From: Shimia abyssi
GTDB lineage: Bacteria > Pseudomonadota > Alphaproteobacteria > Rhodobacterales > Rhodobacteraceae
Direction of reading: 5' to 3'
DNA length: 64,000 bases
NCBI RefSeq assembly: GCF_003014475.1
Contig: NZ_PYGJ01000006.1
Coordinates: 62,001-126,000, forward strand
Below the pieces are notes generated by a model. The model saw nothing but the letters and a program-made list of their open reading frames with translations. It ran no database searches and was not told where the DNA came from. The position numbers were made by a program, and so were the translations under genes. How positions within the stretch are numbered: position 1 is the first letter of the stretch; every line of letters begins with the position of its first letter. Shown here one piece after another: positions 1-8,771 of this stretch.

Positions 1-40
1 CTGTTTCGAACTCTTGCGAAGTTGGATTTGGTTCAGACAT
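1..40 (-). CDS. ABC sugar transporter component, N-terminus only (probable FrcC permease)
   Basis: Only the first 13 codons lie in the window, read leftward from ATG at 40; they give MSEPNPTSQEFET. A strong ribosome binding site (GGGGGAG) sits just before the ATG. The gene follows the sugar-binding protein gene on the same strand after 120 bases, which is where the permease of a fructose-type (frcBCA) transporter usually lies. The assignment rests on position; the residues present are too few to show a membrane segment. It could instead be the ATPase gene. Confidence 0.55.
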   Translation of the reverse strand, partial: MSEPNPTSQEFET

Positions 41-123
41 TTCTCCCCCTTTTCGCGGTGGATACCGCCCGGTCCGCGTTATTAGTCTACAAGAAGATTG
101 TTTTTTTCCGAGGTGAGATTGGT

Positions 124-143
124 GGGGCGCCCGAAGGCACCCC
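124..143 (-). other. UUCG-capped stem-loop between binding-protein gene and next gene
   Basis: On the minus strand the arms GGGGTGCC and GGCGCCCC pair over 8 positions (one G-T) around a TTCG tetraloop, 17 bases after the binding-protein stop codon. A run of seven T follows only some distance later. This looks like an intercistronic hairpin that protects or partly terminates the upstream message, so that more binding protein than permease is made; that role is inferred. Confidence 0.6.
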
Positions 144-160
144 TGTGATGGAGGTGTTTA

Positions 161-1180
161 TCATCCCCAGCAGAGTTTCAGACCTTCGGCAACCGAGATC
201 GAGTCAACACCATCTGCGGGCTGATCCGTTATCAGGGCAACTCCCGTATCAAAAAAGTCTTTGCCTGGTGTATTGGCGGGTTTCTCACCGCTCTCAGCCC
301 ATGCTTTGACCGCCTCGACACCCAAAGACGCCATCAGCAGTGGGTATTGCTGGCTGGTTGCGCCAATGACGCCTGCTTCGACATTTTGAACACCGGGACA
401 ACCGCCATCGACCGAAACAATCAGCACGTCGTTTTCACGGCCAATAGATTTCAGCGCTTCGTAAGCGCCTGCTGCAGCTGGTTCGTTAATGGTGTGCACG
501 ACGTTGATTGTTGAGTCCTTGGCCAGCAGGTTCTCCATGGCGCGTCGACCGCCTTCTTCGTTGCCATCCGTCACGTCGCTACCAACCAGACGGGCGTCTG
601 TTTCGTCGCCAATCACATTCGGATCGGCAAGGTCAACACCAAACCCTTCAAGAAAGCCCTGATTGCGCAGCACGTCCACGGTCGGTTGGCTGACGTTCAG
701 GTCGAGTGTGGCAATGCGCGCATCGGCGGCGGCATCACCCATTTTTGCCTTGGCCCATTGACCAATCAGCAATCCGGCCTTGTAATTATCCGTCGCGAAA
801 GTGGCGTCTGCAGAGTCAATCGGGCTAAGGGGTGTGTCGAGCGCGATAACCAAAAGCCCCGCATCGCGGGCCTGTTGCACTGCTGGTACAATCGAACTTG
901 TATCAGACGCGGTCAGCAAGATGCCCTTTGCCCCATCGAGAATACAAGTTTCGATTGCCTGAACCTGAGTTTCATGGTCGCCGTCAATCTTACCGGCAAA
1001 CGCCTTGAGCGTCATGCCAAGCTCTTCCGCCTTGGCTGTGGCGCCTTCCTTCATCTTCACAAAGAAGGGGTTGGTGTCGGTCTTGGTGATAAGGCAAACG
1101 GTTTCACCCGCCGCCATCGCCGAATTTGCACCAGCTGTCAGTGCAGCTACCGAGACGGCAATAGTAAGAAGTTTCTTCAT
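161..1180 (-). CDS. frcB: Fructose-type sugar ABC transporter substrate-binding protein
   Basis: Periplasmic sugar-binding protein of the ribose/galactose-type (PBP1) family, 339 aa. Residues 1-23 form a signal peptide (MKK start, hydrophobic core, AMAA cleavage region). The mature part begins [13 protein letters not shown], the typical first strand and ligand loop, and carries LLTASDTS and VIALDTP motifs seen in FrcB-type proteins. It should bind a monosaccharide, probably fructose or a related sugar, and hand it to the membrane components starting at base 40. A ROK-family regulator is divergent on its 5' side, as in known frc loci. The ligand is inferred from family resemblance, not proven. 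Confidence 0.8.
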   Translation of the reverse strand: MKKLLTIAVSVAALTAGANSAMAAGETVCLITKTDTNPFFVKMKEGATAKAEELGMTLKAFAGKIDGDHETQVQAIETCILDGAKGILLTASDTSSIVPAVQQARDAGLLVIALDTPLSPIDSADATFATDNYKAGLLIGQWAKAKMGDAAADARIATLDLNVSQPTVDVLRNQGFLEGFGVDLADPNVIGDETDARLVGSDVTDGNEEGGRRAMENLLAKDSTINVVHTINEPAAAGAYEALKSIGRENDVLIVSVDGGCPGVQNVEAGVIGATSQQYPLLMASLGVEAVKAWAESGEKPANTPGKDFFDTGVALITDQPADGVDSISVAEGLKLCWG

Positions 1181-1295
1181 TGGTTCCTCCCAAAATGACT
1201 TTTAGCAGCCGGTCAGTCCGGCCATGGCCCACAACAATCCTCCACTGCGGGTCTGTCCTAAGCATTTGTGATTCTGGTTCGCCTGTCAATAAATA

Positions 1296-1312
1296 AATAA
1301 ACTTGATTTATT
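1296..1312. promoter_or_regulatory. Inverted repeat, probable ROK-repressor operator
   Basis: AATAAA at 1296-1301 and TTTATT at 1307-1312 form a perfect 6-base inverted repeat around CTTGA. It lies in the AT-rich 172-base space between the divergent binding-protein and ROK-regulator genes. ROK repressors such as Mlc and NagC bind AT-rich dyads of about this size, so this is the best candidate operator. Binding is inferred. Confidence 0.45.
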
Positions 1313-1352
1313 AATTAGAGATGCCATCTTTCCAAAGGGATAGGAGGTGTCT

Positions 1353-2564
1353 ATGGTCAGATCCATGGATAAAGAGACGTTGGTACAATTCACCGGTGGC
1401 GTGAACCAGAGTGGTGTTCGTGACCACAATGAGCGCCTGATTTTAACGGTATTACAACGACATGGACCAACACCGGGCGCAGATGTTGCGCGTCTTACCG
1501 GACTGTCTCCGCAAACGGTATCCATCATCCTGCGCAAGCTGGAGAAAGACGAGATTCTTCGTCGCGGTACGCCCATTCGCGGGAAAGTTGGTAAACCCTC
1601 GATCCCGATGGAGCTAAATCCTGACGGGGTTTTGTCCATCGGAATGAAGGTTGGTCGACGCAGCGCGGACCTGTTGTTGATCGATTTCACCGGCAAACCG
1701 CGCCGGCAGCTTTCCATTGCCTACGATTATCCGTTTCCCGACACGGTGTTCGGTTTCCTTGAAAATGGGATCGAACAACTGCTTGCGGGTGAGCCTGAAA
1801 AGCTGCGCTCGCGCGTTTGTGGCATTGGCATCGGCACACCGTTTGAGTTGTGGAAATGGCATGACCTGACCGGGGTCGCCGCGGAGAAATTCCGGTCCTG
1901 GAAGGACGTGAACTTTATGGCCGAGGTCGCCAAATTTAGCGATCTTCCGGTCTTTGTGGTGAACGATGCAACAGCCGCGTGTCATGCGGAACACCTTTAT
2001 GGCCGTGGTGGTGAGTATCGAGACTACTTCTACTTTTTCATCGGTTCCATGATTGGCGGGGGTGTTGTTCTGAACGGCACGGTATTTGAGGGCAATCAGG
2101 GCAATGCCGGGGCCTTGGGGGCAATGCGCACCACCGGTCCGCTTGGGGAAAGCCAACAGCTGATTGATGTCGCTTCGCTTCATCTTCTGGAGGACAGGTT
2201 GGTTCAATCCGGGCTGGATCCCGCGATACTCTGGAAAAAGCCCCAAGACTGGAGCAGCATCGCGCGTTATGTCGACCCCTGGATCGGGACCACAGCACAG
2301 GAATTGGCCAAGGCGGCGCTGTCGATCTGTGCAGTGATCGATTTTGAAGCCATCTTTATCGATGGCGCGTTTCCAGAAGATGTGCGCGAAGAACTGGTGG
2401 CGCGGGTGCGTCGTTATCTGCTCAATCAGGACAAACGCGGGCTCATTCCACCAAAGGTCGAGGACGGGTCCGTTGGCGAGAATGCAAGAGGCATTGGCGC
2501 GGCCAGCAGCCCGATCTTTCGACAGTTCCTTTTGAACACCAATGCCGGATTGTCTGTCATCTGA
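1353..2564 (+). CDS. ROK family transcriptional regulator
   Basis: Sugar-responsive repressor. An N-terminal winged helix (DVARLTGLSPQTVSIILRKLEKDEIL, split here over residues about 35-60) is followed by a ROK kinase-like domain with IGIGTPFELW and the FIGSMIGGGVVLNG phosphate-loop region. I see no canonical cysteine cluster of the zinc site. ATG 1353 is chosen because AGGAGG ends 5 bases before it; an in-frame GTG at 1347 overlaps that site, and ATG 1368 is also possible. It is divergent from the fructose-type binding-protein gene and most likely represses that transporter through the dyad at 1296-1312. About 403 aa. Confidence 0.8.
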   Translation: MVRSMDKETLVQFTGGVNQSGVRDHNERLILTVLQRHGPTPGADVARLTGLSPQTVSIILRKLEKDEILRRGTPIRGKVGKPSIPMELNPDGVLSIGMKVGRRSADLLLIDFTGKPRRQLSIAYDYPFPDTVFGFLENGIEQLLAGEPEKLRSRVCGIGIGTPFELWKWHDLTGVAAEKFRSWKDVNFMAEVAKFSDLPVFVVNDATAACHAEHLYGRGGEYRDYFYFFIGSMIGGGVVLNGTVFEGNQGNAGALGAMRTTGPLGESQQLIDVASLHLLEDRLVQSGLDPAILWKKPQDWSSIARYVDPWIGTTAQELAKAALSICAVIDFEAIFIDGAFPEDVREELVARVRRYLLNQDKRGLIPPKVEDGSVGENARGIGAASSPIFRQFLLNTNAGLSVI

Positions 2565-2612
2565 TACAAAACGGGCCACTCACCAGAGCAGCCCGTGTTT
2601 GTCGATCGAGGC

Positions 2613-3461
2613 TCAATCGTTGATGTCCTGAACCTTCATGACCAGTTCATTCCAGTTGCGCTGGTTTTCGATGTCATGCTCCAGCCCTTGCTCATCTGCG
2701 ATGGTAAAACGTTTGATGGCAGGGGTTTTGCTGGTGGCTTGATAGAGCCAATACGCCTCTGCCTTGAGTGCTGCATCAATCGGTTTGTCGATGGATTCAT
2801 AGACCATTTGTTTACATGCGTTGATGGAGGCGGCCGGAAATTGCGCAATGCGCTGTGCGAGCGCGTCGACATAGGGTCCGATCTCATCCGGCTCCAGTGC
2901 CTTGTTGATTGTGCCCATGCGTTCGGCGTCGTCCGCATCATAATCCTGCGCGCTGAGGATGATTTCCAGCGCCCGGCCCAAACCGGTCTGACGCGCCATA
3001 CGCGCCGCGCCGCCACCACAGGGCAGAATGCCCATGCCAACTTCCATCTGCATGAACTTGAACTTGCCACGCGCGGCAAACCGCATGTCCAGCGCCAGCG
3101 CGAGCTCGTGGCCACCGCCGCGTGCGAACCCTTCGAGCTTGGCAATGGTGGCTTGCGGCACCTTGCTGAGGCGTTCGCAAACCACCTGCAAGTCCAGCAA
3201 TTGCGCGTCCTCACGTGACACAGCCTCAGTCGACATATCCTTGAGCAATTCCGTATCGTAATGGCAGACCCAGATTTCCGGGTTGGCGGATTGGAACACA
3301 ACAACCTTGGTGTTGCTGTCCCGCTCAAGCCGCATGGCAAGGCTGTTGAGATCAGCCAGCATTTGCTGACCCTGCACGTTTACAGTCCCGAAATCAAAGG
3401 TCACCGTAGCAATGGCGTTTTCAACGTGAACGTCAAAGGTTTGAAAGTTATCGTATTTCAT
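2613..3461 (-). CDS. Enoyl-CoA hydratase/isomerase (crotonase) family protein
   Basis: 282 aa crotonase-fold protein. The motifs GFARGGGHELALALDMR and MEVGMGILPCGGGAARM match the two oxyanion-hole and active-site segments of the family. Both glutamates that act as acid/base in enoyl-CoA hydratase are present (E of GGGHEL and E of MEVGMG). An AAGGA site lies 7 bases before ATG. It is the last gene of a leftward run with an SDR, a luciferase-type monooxygenase and a CmcJ-like oxygenase, which suggests breakdown of an unsaturated or oxidised acyl compound. The C-terminal 50 residues are longer than in core hydratases. The substrate is unknown. Confidence 0.8.
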   Translation of the reverse strand: MKYDNFQTFDVHVENAIATVTFDFGTVNVQGQQMLADLNSLAMRLERDSNTKVVVFQSANPEIWVCHYDTELLKDMSTEAVSREDAQLLDLQVVCERLSKVPQATIAKLEGFARGGGHELALALDMRFAARGKFKFMQMEVGMGILPCGGGAARMARQTGLGRALEIILSAQDYDADDAERMGTINKALEPDEIGPYVDALAQRIAQFPAASINACKQMVYESIDKPIDAALKAEAYWLYQATSKTPAIKRFTIADEQGLEHDIENQRNWNELVMKVQDIND

Positions 3462-3535
3462 TGGGCAGTCCTTTCTTGGTCCTCGGCATCACGGATGCGA
3501 GGAAGTACGTATTGCTGATTGAGATTTGTGCCTGT

Positions 3536-4324
3536 TTATGTGTGTTGCTGAGCGAAGGCTTTGATTGCCGCCATTACGTCGCTGCTGTGCTTGGCACTCA
3601 GCGCCGCGCTATGCGGGTTGGCAAACGCGGCGGCGTCATTGTCAAAATACGCGCCCGACGCCTGTGCGAACCGTTGACTAAGCGCTGCGTCGATCAGAAT
3701 ATCTGCGCCTTGGCTGAGGTCACTTCCCGCAACGCCAAACCCTTCTTTCACCATTTTTGAGGCAAGCAGGGAACCGGGATTGACTGCGATCATGGCCGGC
3801 CCATTTGGCAACTCTTTGGCCCATTCGCGGGTCCAGATTGTGATGGCCAGCTTGCTTTGGGCGTAGGCATCCATATCCGACAGGCGTGTTTTACCATGCA
3901 TGGCGTTGATATCGACCGGAGCCTGTGCCGCTGAGGACAGGTTCACCACCCGGCCATCCGCAGGCAGGATTGGTAAGAGCAGCTGTGTCAGCAGGTAGGG
4001 GGCAAACGCGTTAACCACAAAGCGAATATCGAGCCCGTTTTCGAGCACGGATTGCGGCGCTTTCAAAACCCCGGCATTGTTGATCAGTACGTCAATATGG
4101 TCGTGTTTGGCGCGGATATCGGTGGCAAGCGATGTCACCGCGCACATGTCAGACAGATCAGCGTTGAATGTCTCGACATTGCCGCCAACCTGCTTGGCCG
4201 CCGCTTGCAGCTTGGCCACACTGCGCCCGTGCAGCAATACGTGATGCCCGTCAGCCGCCAGTTTTTGCGCCGTTAGCAGGCCGATACCGTCGGTCGCGCC
4301 GGTGATAAGAATGGTCTTGGTCAT
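3536..4324 (-). CDS. SDR family NAD(P)-dependent oxidoreductase
   Basis: Classical-to-extended short-chain dehydrogenase, 262 aa. TGATDGIG near the N-terminus binds the cofactor, NNAG follows at about residue 80, NLSSAAQ carries the catalytic serine and YAQSK the Tyr/Lys pair, so it should be active. The pattern resembles the retinol dehydrogenase/protochlorophyllide reductase-like group. I start at ATG 4324, which gives MTKTILITG and has AAGGGA upstream; the longer frame to 4390 would overlap the neighbouring monooxygenase gene by 53 bases. Co-transcribed with the genes on either side (13-base gap upstream). Confidence 0.8.
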   Translation of the reverse strand: MTKTILITGATDGIGLLTAQKLAADGHHVLLHGRSVAKLQAAAKQVGGNVETFNADLSDMCAVTSLATDIRAKHDHIDVLINNAGVLKAPQSVLENGLDIRFVVNAFAPYLLTQLLLPILPADGRVVNLSSAAQAPVDINAMHGKTRLSDMDAYAQSKLAITIWTREWAKELPNGPAMIAVNPGSLLASKMVKEGFGVAGSDLSQGADILIDAALSQRFAQASGAYFDNDAAAFANPHSAALSAKHSSDVMAAIKAFAQQHT

Positions 4325-4337
4325 TGATGGATTTCCC

Positions 4338-5303
4338 TTAAGAAAAATCGGGCAGCAGATCATCCGCCAACCGTTTGAGTGTGGAGTCAATTGACCCGCC
4401 GTTAAAACGCAGATTGAGGGCCACGTGGTTTACACCAAGTGACTCAATCTCTTGGAGGTAACGGCGCAGGAAATGTGTGCCGGATTGAAAGCCCAAGTGG
4501 ATCGGACGCGCCGGTGCATCTGCGGTGTCCAGAAGATCGACGTATAGCGACTGCATCACAGGTTTGTCTGGTTGTCCCACCGCCACAAGACGCGCGCGAT
4601 AGTCGCCAATCACGTGCCCTTGCGAGGTTGCATCGCGCGGATAGGTCATCCAGCCATCGCCGTTTTGGGCCACCCATTCAGGTGTTTGCTGGCTGCCACC
4701 GGTGATCAGCAAGGGCAGGCGGGGCCCATTGGGTTTGGGCAACAGGTCGATACCACCGGACAGATCCCCATGCGCGCTTGTGTGCTGAGGGTAGGGCGCA
4801 CCAACTGCGCGGATATAGGCCACACTGTCGCGAAACCGCTCTCCTCGATCCGGGTAGCTTTGCGCCATTGCGGGGTATTCTTCTGTCCGGTCGCCAGATG
4901 CGACGCCCAGCAGCAACCGGCCATCAGACAGAACATCCACCGTCGCGGCCGCCTTTGCCACATGGGCGGGATGGCGCAAAGGCAGGATGATACTGGCCGT
5001 GCCAAGCGCGATCTTTTCCGTCACCGCCGCCAATGTGCCTAAGTACACAAACGGATCATACATCTGACCGGGATCGCCAAAGCTTGGCACATTAAACGGC
5101 ACGTCACGCAGCCAAAGTGCTGTGAAACCCAAAGTTTCCGCCAATTGCGCGGCCTGAATGTGGTTGCACATGGTAGGTGTGGCGCCAACCGAATACGCCT
5201 CGAGCGGCAGGACAAGTCCGATGCTCAGACGATTGGGTTGATAGACCTGATTATACGCCCGGTTGATCGGGGCAAATGACCCGGATTGTGTATTCGCCAA
5301 CAT
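4338..5303 (-). CDS. Luciferase-like (LLM class) flavin-dependent monooxygenase
   Basis: 321 aa. The protein has the bacterial-luciferase TIM-barrel pattern: LPLEAY near the start, LAETLGFTALWLRDVPF, then ALGTASIILPLRHPAHVAKAAATVDVLSDGR (in pieces), then LGVASGDRTEEYPA. It resembles the family annotated as luciferase-type oxidoreductase BA3436 (TIGR03571). Such enzymes use reduced flavin and oxygen to oxidise a small molecule. A very good GGAGGG site precedes ATG 5303. It sits between the CmcJ-like oxygenase gene (12-base gap) and the SDR gene (13-base gap), so it is clearly part of one operon. The substrate is not known. Confidence 0.85.
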   Translation of the reverse strand: MLANTQSGSFAPINRAYNQVYQPNRLSIGLVLPLEAYSVGATPTMCNHIQAAQLAETLGFTALWLRDVPFNVPSFGDPGQMYDPFVYLGTLAAVTEKIALGTASIILPLRHPAHVAKAAATVDVLSDGRLLLGVASGDRTEEYPAMAQSYPDRGERFRDSVAYIRAVGAPYPQHTSAHGDLSGGIDLLPKPNGPRLPLLITGGSQQTPEWVAQNGDGWMTYPRDATSQGHVIGDYRARLVAVGQPDKPVMQSLYVDLLDTADAPARPIHLGFQSGTHFLRRYLQEIESLGVNHVALNLRFNGGSIDSTLKRLADDLLPDFS

Positions 5304-5315
5304 ACTTCCCTCCGA

Positions 5316-6092
5316 TTAGTAACGTACCAGCGTGCGGCTTTCGATGCTCTTGCGAATGGTGGTGACGTTCGGGTCCTCGACCATGTCCAGCGCGCTAAGC
5401 GCAATCGAAGGCAGCCCGCGATTGTCATAAATGTTAAAGAACGCAATCTCTTGCGGCGTCATTTTGGACTGATACAGCCATTCATGGCCGGGGTTGCCGG
5501 CAAGCCCCATGAATTGGCCTTTGCGATCGGGATAGATCAGGTCGAGCAAAATCCAGTCTGTCGGATCGACGGTTGAGGGTCGCACAAACCCGAGTGGTGC
5601 GCTGTTGATTACTGCCTCAACCGGTCGCCAAATGTTAATGAAGGCATAGTGGCCGTCGCTCCATTCCTTGGCCCGATCCGCACCAAGCAGGCTAACCAAC
5701 CGCTGTTTTGCACCATCTTCACTATAGTCGCTGTGCACATTGCGCGCCGGTTTACGGGTCGCATCTGGGTTATCCTCGCGCATGGTGTGGTCAAAGATCA
5801 CGACCTCGCGGGTGTTCAACCGATTTGTCAGAAACTGCGTCAGCTCGCGGTCATAGGTCTTTTGCCAATGGTCTGAGGTGAACGCATTCACCGAACTTGG
5901 CAGGGTCACGAACTCGACCGCGTCCTGTTCAAATCGAACGTCACTTGCCGACCCGCGCAGATCAGTCAGGTGCACATGTGTCGGTGCAAGTTCGGGTGAG
6001 ATCAAAGTTCCAACGACACCACCCGCGTCCAGCTCAAACGCTTGGCGTTCGGCTTTATGAACATGGTAGTTGACTGTGGCTGTGCGTGCCAT
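5316..6092 (-). CDS. CmcJ/NvfI-like oxidoreductase
   Basis: About 258 aa, similar in motif pattern to the CmcJ/AsaB/NvfI group of presumed 2-oxoglutarate/iron oxygenases, known mostly from fungal and actinobacterial secondary metabolism. RNVHSDYSEDGA and INIWRPV in the middle are the family signatures, and the H-x-D pair in VHSD would be metal ligands. ATG 6092 (MARTATVNYH) has AGGAG about 9 bases upstream; upstream in-frame ATGs at 6137 and 6149 have no such site. It is the first gene of the leftward operon and faces a LysR gene. Function is uncertain beyond oxidation of a small molecule. Confidence 0.7.
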   Translation of the reverse strand: MARTATVNYHVHKAERQAFELDAGGVVGTLISPELAPTHVHLTDLRGSASDVRFEQDAVEFVTLPSSVNAFTSDHWQKTYDRELTQFLTNRLNTREVVIFDHTMREDNPDATRKPARNVHSDYSEDGAKQRLVSLLGADRAKEWSDGHYAFINIWRPVEAVINSAPLGFVRPSTVDPTDWILLDLIYPDRKGQFMGLAGNPGHEWLYQSKMTPQEIAFFNIYDNRGLPSIALSALDMVEDPNVTTIRKSIESRTLVRY

Positions 6093-6182
6093 CTGGCTGC
6101 GCTCCTGAATGTTGCGTCCTTCGATGAAGCTAGACATATATGCTGGCATTCAGCGAATAAACGACCTATGTCGGGAATAAAA

Positions 6183-6197
6183 ATTCGGGTTTCGAAT
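6183..6197. promoter_or_regulatory. LysR-type T-N11-A dyad
   Basis: ATTCG at 6183-6187 and CGAAT at 6193-6197 are a perfect inverted repeat with T6184 and A6196 spaced as T-N11-A, the LysR consensus. A weaker ATTC-AGC-GAAT repeat lies at 6148-6158. Both are in the 108-base gap between the oxygenase operon and its LysR gene. Confidence 0.55.
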
Positions 6198-6200
6198 ATA

Positions 6201-7121
6201 ATGAGTATCGACACAGACGGGTTGCGCCTGTTCATTCTGGCCGCTGATATGCTGAATATCAGCGCAGCCGGGCGCGAACTGGGTATGGCGCCTGCCGTGT
6301 CCAGCGCCAAATTGGCAAAGCTGGAACACAGTGTCGGTGCCGAGCTGTTGCACCGCACAACACGCAAGGTTTCTCTGTCCTTGGAAGGTGCCGATTTTCT
6401 GCCCTTTGCACGAGAGATGATAGCCCAAGAGGATGCGGCGCTTGCTGCATTGGGAAAGGGTGCGACGCATATCAGCGGCACCCTGCGTTTTGCCGCGCCC
6501 AGCAGTTTTGCGCAGATTTATATCGCACCGATCCTGCCAAAGTTTCTGGATCAGTATCCGGACATTACATTGGACCTTAAACTGTCGGATGTTCAGTTTG
6601 ACCTGATCGAGGGCAGCTATGACCTTGCGCTGCGCAACGCGCCTTTGGTGGATACCAGCCTCAAGGGGCGCAAGCTGGCGGATGATACGCGAATCCTGTG
6701 CGCCGCGCCTGCCTATCTGGATGCGCAAGGCACGCCTGAAACACCTTCCGACCTGACCAGCCACAAGCTTATTGCGTTTCGGCATCCGGGGGCGCGGCCA
6801 CTAAAATCGAGCTCTGGTGAAACGGCGACTTTCAACCCCGGTGCCGCGCAAGGCCAGTTGATCATGGATGACGGCCTTAGCCAGAAACAGGCCACCCTGG
6901 CAGGAGCGGGAATATCGCTAAACGCGCTCTGGAGCGTGCACGAAGAACTCCGCACCGGAGATCTGGTGCGCGTGCTGCCGGATTACGAAGGCGCAGAGGC
7001 GAATGTTCTCTGGCTGATCTACCCGAAATCCAACGTGGTTTCGCCCAAAGTGCGGGTCTTTATGGATTTCCTAATTACGGAAATTGGCAGGGCCCCACCG
7101 TGGGAGGCCCTAAAGATTTGA
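6201..7121 (+). CDS. LysR family transcriptional regulator
   Basis: 306 aa from ATG 6201 (MSIDTDGLRLF). The N-terminal helix-turn-helix (ISAAGRELGMAPAVSSAKLAKLE) is followed by the RTTRKVSLSLEGADFLP wing and a periplasmic-binding-like effector domain. It belongs to the short CrgA/DsdC-like group (residue pattern LRFAAPSSFAQIYIAPILPKFL). Neither ATG 6201 nor the in-frame ATG 6168 has a clear ribosome binding site, so the start is uncertain. It is divergent from the oxygenase/monooxygenase/SDR/crotonase operon and most likely controls it. Confidence 0.85.
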   Translation: MSIDTDGLRLFILAADMLNISAAGRELGMAPAVSSAKLAKLEHSVGAELLHRTTRKVSLSLEGADFLPFAREMIAQEDAALAALGKGATHISGTLRFAAPSSFAQIYIAPILPKFLDQYPDITLDLKLSDVQFDLIEGSYDLALRNAPLVDTSLKGRKLADDTRILCAAPAYLDAQGTPETPSDLTSHKLIAFRHPGARPLKSSSGETATFNPGAAQGQLIMDDGLSQKQATLAGAGISLNALWSVHEELRTGDLVRVLPDYEGAEANVLWLIYPKSNVVSPKVRVFMDFLITEIGRAPPWEALKI

Positions 7122-7148
7122 CACAGCGCAAACACCTGTGTGCATTAT

Positions 7149-8342
7149 TCAAACAGAAGCAGAACCAACAGCGTTCCAGCCACGCCCCGTGGTGCCAAAC
7201 ATCTCATATCCGGTGTCTGTCACGGTGACGGTGTCTTCGAGTTTGATGAAACCACGTGTAGGGTGCAGCATCGTGGTTTCCAACGAGAGAACCATGCCCG
7301 TTTGCAGGGGCTTGTCTGCGTCGGTGCCATCATAACGCACCGGGTGGTTGGTCATGATGAATGGTGCCTCATGACTGATTAACCCCATGCCGTGCCCAAA
7401 GAAATCTGTGCAGGCGCTGTTGGGGTTTGCCTGCATCACGGATTGCGCATAGGCGATAACATCACCAGCCGTGGTGCCTGCACGCACCTTACCAAAGGCG
7501 GCTTGTTGGACGGTTTCGACTTCGTTCAGCAAGTCGTTCAGTTCGCTATCCGGCTCTCCCAGGATGCCCATGCGGCAGATATCACCGATGTATCCGTGCA
7601 AGTTTCCACCTGAATCCATCGAGATGATTTCACCCTCGGCCAGCGTTTGCGGACCGGCGGCCCGGTTGTGGCTGCTGCCAAGGGTCAACAAGCAATAGTC
7701 AAAGGCCAGACCGCGGTTTGTCTCTTCGCGGCGCAAACGCTCGATGATGTCGGTCTTGCTGTCGCCTGCGCGCGTTGCAGCCATGGTTGCCTGCATCGCG
7801 TCGGTAATACCGTCTGACGCACGGCGCAGCAGCGTCAGTTCCTTTTCAGATTTGATCGCGCGCAGAGTTTCCAAAATATCGCCAGCGTCTGACAGCATTG
7901 CGTTGGGGTAGGCGTCGACAATCATGTCATGCGCATCTGACGGTATAAACGCGCGCTCAAGACCAATCCTCGGTGATGCAACCCCCATCTCCTTGAGATG
8001 TGCCAAAGCGGCTTGTGTTGCATCCGTTGATCCCCAGCTGGCAGGCATAAAATGCGGCACCCAGAACGGGTGGTTCCGATGCTCGCCCGCCTCCATGACA
8101 TTGCCAACATAGCCGGTCTTGTCGACAGCACCTTTGAAATACAAAAGATACGGCAAATACCGGCTGTGACCGATGGCATCCATCGCCGTGAAAAAGATGA
8201 ACTGATGCCCGCCCAACAGGTATTTCACATTGTGCTTTGACGTGATCATCAAAACATCAAGCCCCGCCGCTTCCATAAGATCATCAAGATGGGCGAAGCT
8301 GTAAGGCAGATCTTCAACTGAGCTGGCAAGATGGTAGGACAT
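7149..8342 (-). CDS. M24 family metallopeptidase (Xaa-Pro aminopeptidase type)
   Basis: 397 aa. The N-terminal creatinase-like domain is followed by a pita-bread catalytic domain with all five metal ligands visible: the two Asp in SMDSGG and IGDICR, His in GHGMGLISHE, Glu in LSLETT and Glu in FIKLEDTV. Members cleave X-Pro peptides or act on small amides such as creatine. ATG 8342 is preceded by GGAGG with 6-base spacing; an in-frame TTG 6 bases earlier overlaps the stop of the cupin gene. It is the last gene of a four-gene operon (2-base gap) with a cupin and two Tm-1-like genes. The natural substrate may be a small amide rather than a peptide. Confidence 0.88.
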   Translation of the reverse strand: MSYHLASSVEDLPYSFAHLDDLMEAAGLDVLMITSKHNVKYLLGGHQFIFFTAMDAIGHSRYLPYLLYFKGAVDKTGYVGNVMEAGEHRNHPFWVPHFMPASWGSTDATQAALAHLKEMGVASPRIGLERAFIPSDAHDMIVDAYPNAMLSDAGDILETLRAIKSEKELTLLRRASDGITDAMQATMAATRAGDSKTDIIERLRREETNRGLAFDYCLLTLGSSHNRAAGPQTLAEGEIISMDSGGNLHGYIGDICRMGILGEPDSELNDLLNEVETVQQAAFGKVRAGTTAGDVIAYAQSVMQANPNSACTDFFGHGMGLISHEAPFIMTNHPVRYDGTDADKPLQTGMVLSLETTMLHPTRGFIKLEDTVTVTDTGYEMFGTTGRGWNAVGSASV

Positions 8343-8344
8343 GG

Positions 8345-8770
8345 TCAACCTCCGAGGGCGGATTTAGGGATAACGTGGAAATCAGGGAGTTCTTTTAAAA
8401 GTTCTTCGGGGCCTGCGGGTGAGTAGACTACAAAAATTTCCATCGGCTCGTCACCAGTGTTCAGGGTCGAATGAAACCTGCTTTCGGGAATAAAAACGGT
8501 ACAACCGGGGCCCACAGTTTTTGTGTGTGGTACACCGTTTTCGTCTTCGACCATCTGGGCGCCTGTGCCCTTAACGATAAATATAATCTCCTCTGAACCG
8601 GGGTGATTATGCCGGTCATGACCTTTGCCGGGGGGCACATGTACTACGGCTGCTGAGAACGTTTTGGCCCCGTTCACCTGTGGGGCCAGCGTGACCGCCA
8701 GCCGCCCCCAATCAAACCCATAATTGTCCACATCATTGGGATAGTTAAAGAAGGTGTCTGTGTCAGGCAT
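8345..8770 (-). CDS. Cupin domain protein
   Basis: 141 aa single-domain cupin. Motif 1 HDRHNHPGSEEIIFIVKG and motif 2 PESRFHSTLNTGDEP are clear, with the His/Glu metal ligands present. GGGGAG lies 5 bases before ATG 8770. It begins 1 base after the stop of the TIM-barrel gene and ends 2 bases before the M24 gene, so translation is probably coupled. It may be a metal-dependent isomerase, lyase or dioxygenase; a pure binding role is also possible. Confidence 0.8.
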   Translation of the reverse strand: MPDTDTFFNYPNDVDNYGFDWGRLAVTLAPQVNGAKTFSAAVVHVPPGKGHDRHNHPGSEEIIFIVKGTGAQMVEDENGVPHTKTVGPGCTVFIPESRFHSTLNTGDEPMEIFVVYSPAGPEELLKELPDFHVIPKSALGG

Positions 8771-8771
8771 G

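Noticed and set aside
1614-2579. 321-aa frame opposite the ROK gene
   Set aside because: Antisense shadow; no family pattern, while the ROK gene has clear domains.
2636-3340. A 234-aa Arg/Ser/Pro-rich frame on the same strand as the crotonase gene
   Set aside because: It is an out-of-frame shadow of the crotonase gene with low-complexity composition.
6042-6200. Longer N-terminus for the LysR protein
   Set aside because: The extra 53 residues run through the divergent promoter and the start of the oxygenase gene and do not look like a LysR N-terminus.
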